A stretch of DNA of 64,000 nucleotides. Source: VBDM01 sp963699535 (GTDB lineage Bacteria > Pseudomonadota > Gammaproteobacteria > Burkholderiales > SG8-39). A program made the position numbers and the translations under genes. Location of the stretch: the NCBI GenBank assembly GCA_963699535.1, contig CAVOUJ010000016.1, forward strand, positions 103,335 to 167,334. The letters run 5' to 3'. The notes beneath the pieces are model-generated. The model saw only the letters and a list, made by a program, of their open reading frames with translations. It did no database searches and had not been told where the DNA came from. Shown piece by piece: positions 1 through 8,617 of the stretch. The first letter of the stretch is position 1, and every line of letters begins with the position of its first letter.

Positions 1-139
1 AGGCGTCGATGTGCACGACCGGCGCGAGGCCTTCGCGCTCGCAGTACCGGGCGTAGTTCAGTACGGTCAGCAGGCACGCTGCAAAGCCCGCGTCCTTGAG
101 GGGAGGCTTGATCAGGAGAATCGGCCTTCGCTCGCTCAT
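1..139 (-). CDS. Glycosyltransferase-like protein, N-terminal fragment
   Basis: Only the first 46 codons lie inside the window; the gene runs off the left edge. The start ATG (137-139) overlaps the TGA of the next upstream gene in an ATGA junction, so it is the last visible gene of a tightly coupled minus-strand operon. The N-terminus (MSERRPILLIKPPLKDAGF, then a stretch with ACLLTVLNYARY) resembles the opening of the two adjacent NodZ/FUT8-like proteins, with a loading strand followed by a helix that places the protein at a large substrate. It is probably a third paralogue of that family, inferred from the short match and position. Confidence 0.6.
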   Translation of the reverse strand, partial: MSERRPILLIKPPLKDAGFAACLLTVLNYARYCEREGLAPVVHIDA

Positions 140-1188
140 CGCTGAATGTGTCGGGCAAAACGATCGAGCCTCCGGCACAGGGAGCGCCAGAGATCTTCGA
201 GCTCCCGGCGCCAGCGGCGCAACGTCCACAGGGGGGGAGACCATTGACCGATATCGAGCTTGCGCCAGGCGCTGACGAGCTGCCGGTACGGCCGCGGGTC
301 GAAGCGGCTTTCCAGGGCAAAGTCGTGGCACTTGAGCGAGGGATTGAACCAGAGCGCGCACTCGCCGGCCGCCGCGGCGCCCTTGAAGAGGAAGTCGCAG
401 CGCGAAAGCAGCAGGACATCGATCAGGACGTCCTCGCCACGCTTGTATGGGCTCGCCGAAGAGAACTTGAATGGAGGGCGCCTACGGTTCGACCGCAGGC
501 TGTCGTAGGCGATGAGCCGCTCGCCATAACGCTCGCGGAAAAGGTCGACGAACTGGCTCTGGTCGGTCGCGAGAAAGATCCGAAACGGATCGCTTGCGCG
601 GCTCGCGAGATACCGCTCGATCGCGCCGAAGTACGCGAGTGGGCTAGTCGGCTCGGCGTAGGCAAAGTCGGTCCCGCGGATGTGAACGCCGATCGTAAAC
701 TGAGGCCGTATCCGGGAATTCCAGTAGGCGTTCACCTTCTCGGTGACATGAGGTTTTACGCGGATCAATTCTGAAACGTACTTGCGTGCCAGTGCGCGCT
801 TGGCTTCCATCCATACCGCCGGGTCTTCGGGCACGTCCTTCGCCCAGAAGGTCGCGATGCGGTCGCGATCGCTGTGGTGCCAGTCGCAAATTTGCCGTCT
901 CGTGAACGAGTGGACCTGCTGCGGCGAAACCTCCCCGCGGTCGAGCGCCGCTTGAAGTTGCGCGTGCGAAACCGTCGATACGGGCTCGAAGTAGTATTCC
1001 CACACGTTCTCCCCGCGCGAGGAGTCGTAGAAAAAACGCGTCGCTTCGCGGCCGTAGCGGACCACGGGGATTGCCCCATCGCGCACGGCCATGCGGATTC
1101 CATTCAGCGTGTAAGTGAGCATGGCGCAGAAACCCGCGTCCCCGTCGATGTGCTGGATCAGGTGATACCGGGGCGCGGCGTCAGGCAT
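136..1188 (-). CDS. NodZ/FUT8-like (GT23-type) glycosyltransferase
   Basis: A 350-residue soluble protein. Residues 167-174 read GVHIRGTD, the nucleotide-sugar binding signature of alpha-1,6-fucosyltransferases (NodZ, FUT8) and protein O-fucosyltransferases. Further on, ERLIAYDS and a segment DVLIDVLLLSRCDFL leading to a W-F-N-P motif match the other conserved blocks of that fold. Known family members move fucose from GDP-fucose to a glycan; the acceptor here cannot be read. It overlaps its upstream neighbour by 8 bp and its downstream neighbour by 4 bp, so the three are translationally coupled. It shares a WEYYFEP block (about residue 63) with the next gene, so the two are divergent paralogues. 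The exact donor sugar is an inference. Confidence 0.72.
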   Translation of the reverse strand: MPDAAPRYHLIQHIDGDAGFCAMLTYTLNGIRMAVRDGAIPVVRYGREATRFFYDSSRGENVWEYYFEPVSTVSHAQLQAALDRGEVSPQQVHSFTRRQICDWHHSDRDRIATFWAKDVPEDPAVWMEAKRALARKYVSELIRVKPHVTEKVNAYWNSRIRPQFTIGVHIRGTDFAYAEPTSPLAYFGAIERYLASRASDPFRIFLATDQSQFVDLFRERYGERLIAYDSLRSNRRRPPFKFSSASPYKRGEDVLIDVLLLSRCDFLFKGAAAAGECALWFNPSLKCHDFALESRFDPRPYRQLVSAWRKLDIGQWSPPLWTLRRWRRELEDLWRSLCRRLDRFARHIQR

Positions 1189-2224
1189 CGGTCGAAGGTC
1201 CCAGTCTCGCGGGTTTCGCGCGCCGCAAGGCGCGCCGGACCGTACGGCGGAGTTTCCTGAAAGAGAATGTCTGCACCTGCGCGAGCAGCCTGTTCTTGCG
1301 GTGGGTGTTGATGTGAGGCAGCGCTGGATTGCCGAGAAGCACCGTGCGCGCGAGGCTCGAACCGTTGTGGACGAGGAGCGCGCAGCGCCCGAGCAGCAGG
1401 TATTCGATGACGGCCTCCTCGCCGTTCCCGGCCGCGTCTCGCCGGTCGCGAGCCACGTACGCGGGCATGAGACAGCCGGTAGGGCCGCGGCCGGCCGGCT
1501 CTCCGCCGACGTGGCGATGGCTGTCGAAGGCGATCACCCGGTCCCCGAAGGCGCTGCGCATGAACTCCAGCGATCGCTGATCGTCCGTCGCCACGAATGA
1601 GCGGGCGCCGGGGGCCGACGCCAAGCACCGCTCGACTTCCCGGCGATAGTTGTCGAGGACCAGGGAGTCCTTGCGATGCGCGCGATCCTCGCTCGCCGAT
1701 ACGGCATCCGTGCCGCGAATCTGGACTCCGAACACGGTACGGCCTTCCATGTGCTCGCCGAAAAAGGCGTCGACCTGTTCGGCGATGTACTTCCTTGGCC
1801 GCAGATGCATGCGGATCAGCGACGCCGCGCGCTCGCGCGTCGCAGCGTCCGGGTCCTGCCATCCGTGCGGAATCGCGAGCGTCTTTCCCTTCAGCCGCGG
1901 GTGGTCTCCGAAGTTGCTCGACACCCAGGTGTTCCGGTCGAGCCAGAATCCCACGTCTCGGGGGTCCGGGAACCGCTCGCGCAGGGCGGATCGAACTCTC
2001 TCCGGCACCGCCTCGGCCGGACAAGCCCTGTCCAGGGGTTCGAAGTAATACTCCCACACGGTCGAGGCATCCCGGTACCCCTGAGGCACCCAGTAACAGC
2101 AACGGCCTTCGAAAAAGGCGACCGGGACGCGCCCGGCCTGGACGGACCACGGGAGGTGCGCGACCACCTGCTGGATCAACGAGAACAGCCCGACATCGCG
2201 TTCGCAAATGAGATGCAGCGTCAA
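1181..2224 (-). CDS. NodZ/FUT8-like (GT23-type) glycosyltransferase
   Basis: 347 residues when started at TTG 2222-2224, which overlaps the TGA of the preceding glycosyltransferase (TTGA). The open frame continues upstream into that gene, but homology to the neighbouring paralogue begins only here (MTLHLICERD). FGVQIRGTD near residue 165-173 is the fucosyltransferase-type donor motif; WEYYFEP near 57-63 is shared with the downstream paralogue; a later segment EAVIEYLLLGRCALLVHNGS corresponds to the conserved C-terminal block. It is probably a polysaccharide-modifying transferase using GDP-fucose or a related GDP-sugar. The TTG start is inferred from the stop-start overlap and alignment to the paralogue. 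Confidence 0.7.
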   Translation of the reverse strand: MTLHLICERDVGLFSLIQQVVAHLPWSVQAGRVPVAFFEGRCCYWVPQGYRDASTVWEYYFEPLDRACPAEAVPERVRSALRERFPDPRDVGFWLDRNTWVSSNFGDHPRLKGKTLAIPHGWQDPDAATRERAASLIRMHLRPRKYIAEQVDAFFGEHMEGRTVFGVQIRGTDAVSASEDRAHRKDSLVLDNYRREVERCLASAPGARSFVATDDQRSLEFMRSAFGDRVIAFDSHRHVGGEPAGRGPTGCLMPAYVARDRRDAAGNGEEAVIEYLLLGRCALLVHNGSSLARTVLLGNPALPHINTHRKNRLLAQVQTFSFRKLRRTVRRALRRAKPARLGPSTDA

Positions 2225-3033
2225 GCGCGCGGACCCTCCCAGATCGCATCCATGAATCTTCGCAGGCCGTATCGCACCGCCCCGCGGATGCCGCGGTTTC
2301 TGCGAATGAACTTGCGCACACGGATATCTGCCGGGCTGGGCGCATCGATCAAGTCGATCCACTTCCGGGACCGCTCGATGAACGTAAGGGTGTCCAGCCG
2401 GTGATGTCGATTGCCCTTCCGGTAGGTCGCGTCCAGTGAGGAGCCGCCGCGGACCCTCCCCAGGCTGTCCCATCCAGGGTGATGGTGCTCGACCCTGGAG
2501 CGCTCGCAGTAGGCGTAGACGCGCCGCGATTTCGCGACCCCGACGAGCTCGTGATCGGTGAAGCCGTGCATGTAGGGATAGAGCACCGTGTCGCGAAGGT
2601 CCATGCAACCGCTCTGCTCCTGAATGTATCGTCTCCTTACCAGAGAGTGCGCGGAGTGATCGGGCACGGGCGCGCGCGGATCGACCGTGCCCACGACTCC
2701 CACTCTAGGGTCCGCCATTCCGGCCAAGGCCTCGTCCAACCAGCCTTCGACGAAGGCGATGTCGTCCGCGCCAAGGAAGAGATAGGGCTCGGCGGTCTCC
2801 CGGTAGGCTGTGTTGACACAGGAGGCGTAGGTGGGCGGACCGTCGTTGAAGATCAACCCCGCCTTGGCCCGCCGGACGGCCTCGATCGTCGCCCGGTCTT
2901 CCCGCTCCACGACAAAATAGGCGGCAACATCGCCGGCCGCCGTCGCTTTCAGGTTGTCGAACAACGGCTGGACGCGACTGGCGCGTCCGAGGGTTGGAAT
3001 GAGAACAGCAACGCCGTGTGCTGCTGCCTTCAC
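2221..3033 (-). CDS. GT-A fold glycosyltransferase (GT2-like)
   Basis: A 270-residue protein beginning at GTG 3031-3033, preceded by AAGAGG at good spacing. The N-terminus reads VAVLIPTLGRASR, the typical first strand of a GT-A nucleotide-sugar domain; FLGADDI near residue 100 supplies the DxD-like metal/nucleotide motif; an HGFTDHEL segment follows in the acceptor half. It is short and lacks obvious membrane segments. The open frame extends another 85 codons upstream, but that part overlaps the previous gene and has no family similarity. The start of this gene lies 11 bp after the stop of the upstream GT2 gene. Substrate unknown. Confidence 0.72.
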   Translation of the reverse strand: MKAAAHGVAVLIPTLGRASRVQPLFDNLKATAAGDVAAYFVVEREDRATIEAVRRAKAGLIFNDGPPTYASCVNTAYRETAEPYLFLGADDIAFVEGWLDEALAGMADPRVGVVGTVDPRAPVPDHSAHSLVRRRYIQEQSGCMDLRDTVLYPYMHGFTDHELVGVAKSRRVYAYCERSRVEHHHPGWDSLGRVRGGSSLDATYRKGNRHHRLDTLTFIERSRKWIDLIDAPSPADIRVRKFIRRNRGIRGAVRYGLRRFMDAIWEGPRA

Positions 3034-3044
3034 CGGTGACCTCT

Positions 3045-3947
3045 TCAGACCTCCGCCTCGACTCCAACCTGCCTGGGCGCGGTCTCGCCGATATGCGGCA
3101 GCGGGGACTCGAAGGTGGTGCAGGCGAAGCCCGCCAACCCTCTCTCGTTCAAGCCGCTCTCGCACCGGGCCTTGAGCATTCCCACCCGGTGGTAGTAGCG
3201 GTAGTTCGCCGTGTGCAGCGAGTTGTGGGAGTATGTAGGGTGCCGCGGATGCCAGAGGTGATAGACCCTGGTCCGGGTGAAGATGCACCGGATCCCGACG
3301 GACTCCACTCGGCGCTGGAAGTCCTTGTCCTCCATCCCCCAGCCTACGAAGTTCTCATCGAACCCGTTCACCCGCTCGAAATCGGTCCGCCACACGCCCA
3401 TGTTGCCGCCCGGCAGGCGGGGCCGCATCGGCAGGCGAAGGAACTCGTAACCCTTCGCCCTGACGCTCTTCCAATACACGCGCCTCGCCTCGCGGGGCGC
3501 GACCAGCGAGAACAGGTCCCCCGATTGAATCCTCGCCAGCGACAGACGATCGCTCGCCTCCGCATCGAGACGATAGCAGCTGCCCGCCATCACGCAACCC
3601 CGGCGGCGGTATCGCAGGTGAAGCGACACATGATCGCCCGGCAGCACGCAATCGCCGTCCGTGAACAGCAGGTAATCCGCTGTCGAGGCCAGGACGCCCT
3701 CGTTGCGACACTGAGCGAGCCGAAATCCGTCGTGTCGGTGAGAGGAAAACTTGACCGGAATACCCGCCGCTCGCGCAAATTTCCGCACGACGTCCTGGGT
3801 TTCGTCGCGGGAGCCGTCATCCGCGACGACGACTTCGATGCGGCTGCGGTCGGCTTTCTGAGCGGCGATGGAATGCAGGCACCGCAGCAGGTGCGCGGGG
3901 CGCTCGAAGCTCGAAACGATCAGCGAGATATCCGGTTTGCGGTGCAT
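3045..3947 (-). CDS. GT2 family glycosyltransferase (galactosyltransferase-type C-terminus)
   Basis: 300 residues from ATG 3945-3947, with AGGGG about 8 bases upstream. The protein has a classical GT2 layout: ISLIVSSFERP at the start, VVVADDGSRDET (nucleotide binding), FTDGDCV (DxD) and a C-terminal GWGMEDKDFQRR block, the Glyco_transf_7C-type catalytic region. It is the first gene of the minus-strand glycosyltransferase operon and is transcribed away from the sulfotransferase gene across an 83-bp divergent intergenic region. Probably transfers a hexose to a growing surface glycan in the cytoplasm; the acceptor is not predictable. Confidence 0.8.
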   Translation of the reverse strand: MHRKPDISLIVSSFERPAHLLRCLHSIAAQKADRSRIEVVVADDGSRDETQDVVRKFARAAGIPVKFSSHRHDGFRLAQCRNEGVLASTADYLLFTDGDCVLPGDHVSLHLRYRRRGCVMAGSCYRLDAEASDRLSLARIQSGDLFSLVAPREARRVYWKSVRAKGYEFLRLPMRPRLPGGNMGVWRTDFERVNGFDENFVGWGMEDKDFQRRVESVGIRCIFTRTRVYHLWHPRHPTYSHNSLHTANYRYYHRVGMLKARCESGLNERGLAGFACTTFESPLPHIGETAPRQVGVEAEV

Positions 3948-4030
3948 CGCGACGCCCCTAGCTCCGAATGCAGGCGGCTGCGGGCGTCCCGACGGCAGCG
4001 CCGAGTCCGCATAAACCGAGACTTCCAACG

Positions 4031-4978
4031 ATGACGGACACCGATCCTCCCCCCTCCAGACCCATTCTCGTCACGGGCGCGCACCGCTCGGGGTCCACGT
4101 GGGTCGGGCGGATGATCGCCAGATCACCCGATATCCGCTACGTCCACGAGCCCTTCAACCCGGATGCTTTCAGGCCGGGAATCTGCGCCGCGCGCTTCGA
4201 GCGCGAGTTTACCTACGTATGTGCCGAGAACGCCGCCTCGTACCAGGACGACCTCAAGCGCTGCCTCGAATTCAGATACCGTTTCGCCGAGGGCCTCAGG
4301 ACAGTCCGGACGGCCGCCGACGCCGTGCGCACGGCGCGCGACTTCGGCCGATTTGCCTTCAGCCGTTGGCGGAAAGCGCGTCCCCTGGTGAAGGACCCCC
4401 ACGCGGTTTTCTCGGCCGAGTGGCTCGCCCGGACCTTCGGCATGGACGTCGTCGTGATGATCCGGCATCCGGCCGCGTTCGTGGGCAGCCTCAAAAAGGC
4501 CCGGTGGGCGTTCCGCTTCGGCCAATTCCTGGAGCAGCCCCTGCTGATGCAACACCATCTCCTCGGATTCCGGACCGAGATCGAAGCTTTCGCGACAAAG
4601 ACAGCCGACATCGTGGACCAGGGCATCCTGCTTTGGAATGTGATCTACGATGTGATTCTACAATATCGAAACCGTCACCCCGACTGGATCTTCGTCCGGC
4701 ACGAAGACCTCTCGAGAGACCCCGTTTCCCGCTTTTCCGACCTCTTTCAGCGCTTGGGCCTGAAATACACGGACTCCGTGCGGCGCGCAATCGCCGATTT
4801 CTCGGGACCGCACAACCCCGGCGAACAGCACTCCGGCAGTCACATCAGGCGCGACAGCGAGTCCAACATATGGAACTGGAAGAACAGACTGACGCCCGGG
4901 GAAATTCGGCGCGTGAGGAAGCAGACCGAAGCGGTCGCCGGTCAGTTCTACGGCGAAGAAGACTGGCGGAGCTTGTGA
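4031..4978 (+). CDS. PAPS-dependent sulfotransferase
   Basis: 315 residues. The 5'-phosphosulfate loop is GAHRSGSTWVG (about 16-26) and the 3'-phosphate site IRHPAAFVGS (about 144-153); the KDPHAVF segment and C-terminal NW-K region also fit the carbohydrate sulfotransferase family. It would transfer sulfate from PAPS to a hydroxyl of a glycan. The ATG at 4031 was chosen because the open frame upstream of it (from 3968) runs into the promoter region shared with the divergent GT2 gene. An APS kinase is encoded 1.1 kb away, which makes a dedicated glycan-sulfation module likely. No signal peptide is visible, so action is cytoplasmic. Confidence 0.82.
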   Translation: MTDTDPPPSRPILVTGAHRSGSTWVGRMIARSPDIRYVHEPFNPDAFRPGICAARFEREFTYVCAENAASYQDDLKRCLEFRYRFAEGLRTVRTAADAVRTARDFGRFAFSRWRKARPLVKDPHAVFSAEWLARTFGMDVVVMIRHPAAFVGSLKKARWAFRFGQFLEQPLLMQHHLLGFRTEIEAFATKTADIVDQGILLWNVIYDVILQYRNRHPDWIFVRHEDLSRDPVSRFSDLFQRLGLKYTDSVRRAIADFSGPHNPGEQHSGSHIRRDSESNIWNWKNRLTPGEIRRVRKQTEAVAGQFYGEEDWRSL

Positions 4979-4997
4979 CGCGGTTGCCGTCATTTCC

Positions 4998-6008
4998 TCA
5001 GGACAGATTGACCGCGGCGCCCTTGGACTTGCCGCTCTTCAGCTGATCGTAGATCCACGCGTAAGTTTTTTCCAGCCCTTCCTCCAGTGCGATCGACGGC
5101 TCCCAGCCGAGCATCTTCTCAATCAGCGTATTGTCGCTGCTACGGCCGTTGACGCCCTTCGGCGCGTCCAGATTGTAGGTTCGTTTCAGCCTGATCCCGG
5201 CGATGCCTTCGACGATATCGACCAGTTGATTGATGGATACCCTGTGCGCGCTGCCTAGATTGATGGGATCGGTGATCGTCTCGCTGCGCATGATGCGATC
5301 CGTACCTTTGATGCAGTCGTCGATGTAGGCGAAGCTTCGCGTCTGTTTGCCGTTCCCCCAGATCTCGATTTCGCGCTCTCGATTCAATTTCGCCTGAGCC
5401 ACCTTCCGGCAGATCGCAGCCGGAGCCTTCTCGCGCCCCCCGTCGTACGTTCCCATCGGACCGTACACGTTGTGATAGCGCGCGACTCTCACCGTCAGCC
5501 CGAAGTCTTCCGAGAAATGTCTGCACATCCGCTCGCTGAAAAGTTTCTCCCAGCCGTAGCCGTCCTCGGGCATGGCGGGGTATGCGTCTTCTTCCCTCAG
5601 CCCGGGCGTTTCAGGATCCGCTTGCTTGTCATGGTTATAGACGCACGCGGACGAGGAGAAAAAGAAGCGCTGTACGTTCGATGCGCGGGCCGCCTGAAGC
5701 AGATGCGTATTGATGAGCACATTGAGCATGCACAGCGCCTTGTTGTTCTCGATGAACCCCATGCCCCCCATGTCTGCCGCCAGGTTGTAGACCCAGGAGG
5801 CACCCTCCAGAACCCTGTGGCAGGCATCGAGCTTCTTCAGATCCACGCAGGCCAGGTTCTCGGCTTCGCCGAACGGCTGATACCAGCGCGCCAGAGGCTT
5901 GATGTCGACGGCCCGGACGCGGCCAACTCCCCTCTCCAGGAGATCCTTCACGAGGAACCCCCCGATGAAGCCTCCGGCGCCGCAAACGACCGCAAGTTCA
6001 TCCTTCAA
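4998..6008 (-). CDS. NAD-dependent epimerase, GDP-mannose 3,5-epimerase-like
   Basis: 336-residue short-chain (extended SDR) sugar-nucleotide epimerase. The Rossmann motif is GAGGFIGG (10-17), the catalytic tetrad is represented by SSSACVY (Cys122) and Y151-x3-K155 in YGWEKL, and NLAADMGGMGFIENNK is very close to the signature of plant and bacterial GDP-D-mannose 3,5-epimerases. That enzyme makes GDP-L-galactose or GDP-L-gulose from GDP-mannose. It ends 19 bp from the convergent sulfotransferase stop and starts 18 bp after the APS-kinase stop, so it is probably cotranscribed with the kinase. GDP-hexose supply fits the adjacent GDP-fucose-type transferases. Which epimer it makes is not readable. 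Confidence 0.8.
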   Translation of the reverse strand: MKDELAVVCGAGGFIGGFLVKDLLERGVGRVRAVDIKPLARWYQPFGEAENLACVDLKKLDACHRVLEGASWVYNLAADMGGMGFIENNKALCMLNVLINTHLLQAARASNVQRFFFSSSACVYNHDKQADPETPGLREEDAYPAMPEDGYGWEKLFSERMCRHFSEDFGLTVRVARYHNVYGPMGTYDGGREKAPAAICRKVAQAKLNREREIEIWGNGKQTRSFAYIDDCIKGTDRIMRSETITDPINLGSAHRVSINQLVDIVEGIAGIRLKRTYNLDAPKGVNGRSSDNTLIEKMLGWEPSIALEEGLEKTYAWIYDQLKSGKSKGAAVNLS

Positions 6009-6026
6009 ATGATTCCCCTTCGCGGC

Positions 6027-6629
6027 TCATCGCCTGAAATGCCGAACCGCGTGGCTGAAAATCTGCTCGACGCACGCGTCGACTTCCCCGTGCTCGGTGT
6101 CAATGACGAGGTCCGGGTTGGACGGGGGTTCATACGGGGCGCTGACGCCGGTGAATTCGGCGAGCAGCCCTGCGCGGGCTTTCCGGTACAGCCCCTTGGG
6201 ATCGCGCGCTTCGCACGTGGGGAGGCTCGCCTTGATGTAGATTTCGTGAAAATCCGCGCCGTTGATGGCGCGCGCCTGATCGCGGTCGCGGCGCAGCGGC
6301 GAGATGAAAGCGGCGATGCAGACAAGGCCCGCGTCCGCCAGAAGCTTCGCCACCTCGGCGACGCGTCTCAGATTCTCGCTTCGGTCCGCGGGGCTGAAGC
6401 CCAGGTCCGCGCTCAAGCCCCCGCGGATATTGTCGCCGTCCAGGACATAGGCCGTGATGCCCTCCTGATAGAGCCGCTGCTCCAGCCGGAGCGCCAGCGT
6501 GGACTTTCCCGAGGCGGGCATCCCTGTCAGCCACAGCACGCCGCCGCGATGGCCGTTCTTGCGCTCCCGCTCGGCCCGCTGCACGCCGTGCGCAACCGGC
6601 GCAATGTTCTTGCTCTTGGGTTCAGCCAT
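6027..6629 (-). CDS. cysC: Adenylyl-sulfate (APS) kinase
   Basis: 200 residues; phosphorylates APS to PAPS with ATP. The P-loop is GMPASGKST (36-44), followed by DGDNIRGGL and the FISPLRRDRDQAR lid region typical of CysC; no sulfurylase domain is fused. The ATG at 6627-6629 is preferred over an upstream in-frame ATG because conserved sequence starts here. With the nearby sulfotransferase it most likely supplies PAPS for polysaccharide sulfation rather than for cysteine synthesis, since no assimilatory sulfate genes are adjacent. It is followed by the epimerase gene on the same strand. Confidence 0.9.
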   Translation of the reverse strand: MAEPKSKNIAPVAHGVQRAERERKNGHRGGVLWLTGMPASGKSTLALRLEQRLYQEGITAYVLDGDNIRGGLSADLGFSPADRSENLRRVAEVAKLLADAGLVCIAAFISPLRRDRDQARAINGADFHEIYIKASLPTCEARDPKGLYRKARAGLLAEFTGVSAPYEPPSNPDLVIDTEHGEVDACVEQIFSHAVRHFRR

Positions 6630-6731
6630 GCGCTCGGTTATGGTTGTTCGTCGCGGCCGAGAAAGGCTACCCCAAAACACGGGGGCATGGCGATCCCCCT
6701 CCGCCATCGAGAATCCGCGTCCTGACTCGCC

Positions 6732-7271
6732 CTAGACGCAGTAGATGTCGAGCATCGTGGGGATGTAGTCGTTCTGCAGAACGATCTTCTTCTTCGCGAT
6801 CCGCCAGTCGCCTTCCCGCAGCACCAGCTCGTGCTCCGAGTGCCCGAAGAACGCGTGGCTTTCGTGCGAGCGGGGGAAATAGACGTGGCTCACCCAGGTG
6901 GAGCGGAGGTGCAGCCTGTCGGCCGCCGGCGCCGCCAGCGGCAGCACCGTCCCCAGGATGTGCGCAGTGCGCGGCATCGGGGTGGACGCCGCCGATTTCC
7001 CGGAGCGGATGCGCACGATCCGGTCCTCCAGCCCCGCACGGCTCGCGTAGTAGATATGCGAGAGCTCGGTCTGGGGGTTGCTCGTCGGCGTGCCGTCAGC
7101 CTTCCAGGCCGGCATCCAGTATTCGCAATCCTCGATATACAACGCCAGCCATTCGTCCCAGCGCCGCTCGTCGAGGTACATCGCCTCGCGCAGGATCACG
7201 TCACGCCCTGCCGAAAAACGACCCTGGATTCCCGCTTCCGCGGGAATGACGGCGGGCTCGCGCGCGCTCAC
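6732..7271 (-). CDS. Aromatic-ring-hydroxylating dioxygenase beta subunit, with in-frame repeat insertion
   Basis: 179 residues of the SnoaL/NTF2-like small-subunit family (BenB/AntB/XylY type): VILREAMYLDERRWDEWLAL, then DCEYWMP and SHIYYASRAGLEDR segments are characteristic. It is the structural partner of the Rieske alpha subunit encoded immediately upstream, whose TGA overlaps the GTG start (GTGA, 7268-7271). The first codons (MSARE) are separated from the conserved domain by about 19 residues (PAVIPAEAGIQ...) encoded by a palindromic interspersed repeat, so the N-terminus is longer than usual but still open. Substrate unknown; family members oxidise benzoate-like aromatics. Confidence 0.82.
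   Translation of the reverse strand: MSAREPAVIPAEAGIQGRFSAGRDVILREAMYLDERRWDEWLALYIEDCEYWMPAWKADGTPTSNPQTELSHIYYASRAGLEDRIVRIRSGKSAASTPMPRTAHILGTVLPLAAPAADRLHLRSTWVSHVYFPRSHESHAFFGHSEHELVLREGDWRIAKKKIVLQNDYIPTMLDIYCV
7224..7256. repeat. REP-like interspersed palindromic repeat inside a coding region
   Basis: The core is an 8-bp inverted repeat, ATTCCCGC (7228-7235) and GCGGGAAT (7240-7247), with a TTCC loop, flanked by CTGG and GACGGCGGG. This matches the widespread proteobacterial element read as P-A-V-I-P-A-x-A-G-I-Q when translated. It lies in codons 6-16 of the dioxygenase beta-subunit gene without breaking the frame. No second copy was found in this window. Confidence 0.75.
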
Positions 7272-8613
7272 GGATAGGCCTTGTTGCCTGCGATGCCCGC
7301 CTCGATCAGCCGCGCCCATTCCCGGTAGGGCGCGTGGAAGCCGATCTCGCTGAACATGTCGAACTTTCCCTTCACGCTCGCGGCCGGATGGATGCCGATC
7401 GACTTGGCGACAGGGTCTTCAGTCTTCTCGAGCGCCGCCATGCCGCGCGCGTAGCCCTGCAGAAAGGAAATCGGCTGCGCGCCGAATCCCGCCTGGCAGC
7501 TCTCGTAGGTCACGGTGTCGTCTGGAGTGGCCAGGCCGCCGGGATTGAAGAAATCCTCGAACTGGCGCAGCCGCCAGGCGCGAAGCTCGGGCGCTTCCCC
7601 GATCGGCGCGAGGCAGTAGCTTCTCATCTCGGTCCGGTCGACCGCGACGCGGGCGGAAGGTGCGCAGCATCAGGGTGATCGCATCGGCGATCTGCATGTT
7701 GGGAAAGACGTGGATGTTGCGCGCCTTGACCATCCATTCGGCGCGGAGCTCGCCGACCCTGCGCGCGGATCTCCGCGAGCGCCGGATAGATCGGCCGCTT
7801 CTCCGGCTCCGGCTGATCGAGCCAGGTCGCGGCGTGCCCGTGGCGCAGGGCGAAGGTCCCGCCCTCCGCGTTCGCCCGCTTCGCCCAGTCGTACTGGCGC
7901 GCCTCCAGATGCCCCTCCCCTTTGCGGCGCCGCGCCTGCAGGTCCATGTAGGAGAGGTGCGTCGTGGTCAGATGATAGGGATCGAGGCCGTTGTCGAGCT
8001 GCAGCTTCCAGTTGCCGCGAAAGGTGTATACGGAGCGCCCCGGAATGAACTCCATTCCCTTGGGCCCCTGGTCGGCCACCAGGTCGATGAAGAAGCGCAT
8101 GTCGCCGAGAAACTCATCGAGCGGCGGGACCTCGGGCGAGAGGCTGCCGAACACCAGCCCCTTGTAGCTCGCCGTCTGCGCGAGCGGCAGGAGGTCGTGG
8201 CTTTCGGCGTCGAAGCCCGGCGTGTAGCAGCCCGATTTCCTGTCCTTGATATCGATGTTCCTGCCGGAGGCGTCGTAGGCCCAGCCGTGATAGGGGCAAA
8301 CGTGATATTTCGAATTCCCCTCCTCGGCGGCGCACAGCAACGATCCCTTGTGCCGGCAGACGTTGACGAAGGCCCCGAGCGCGCCGCGGGCGCCACGCGT
8401 CACCAGGACCGGGGTGCGGCCGATCCAGGCCGTCAGGAAATCGTAGGCCTTGGGTAGCTGGGACTCGAGCCCGAGGAAATTCCAGGTGCGCTCGAAGATG
8501 AATTTCTGCTCGAGCTCGAAAAGCTCCGGGTCGGAATAGACGTCGCGATGCACGCGGAAAACGCCCTCCGCAGCCCGGTCGTCCACGTACAGCCTGATGT
8601 CCTTGAGATCCAT
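7268..8613 (-). CDS. Rieske dioxygenase alpha subunit, two frameshifts
   Basis: Catalytic subunit of a ring-hydroxylating oxygenase. The Rieske [2Fe-2S] ligands are C86-R-H88 and C106-P-Y-H109; the mononuclear iron site follows in DNGLDPYHLTTTH. The frame is broken near 7757-7759 (one extra G in a GGG run, minus strand) and near 7649 (one extra base). Removing both gives 447 residues ending in the expected C-terminal domain (RSYCLAPIGEAPELRAWRLR...), a normal family length. It is followed by the beta subunit and preceded by a GST gene. No reductase or ferredoxin is nearby. I think the two shifts are more likely sequence errors than decay because both halves are well conserved. Confidence 0.82.
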
Positions 8614-8617
8614 GCGC

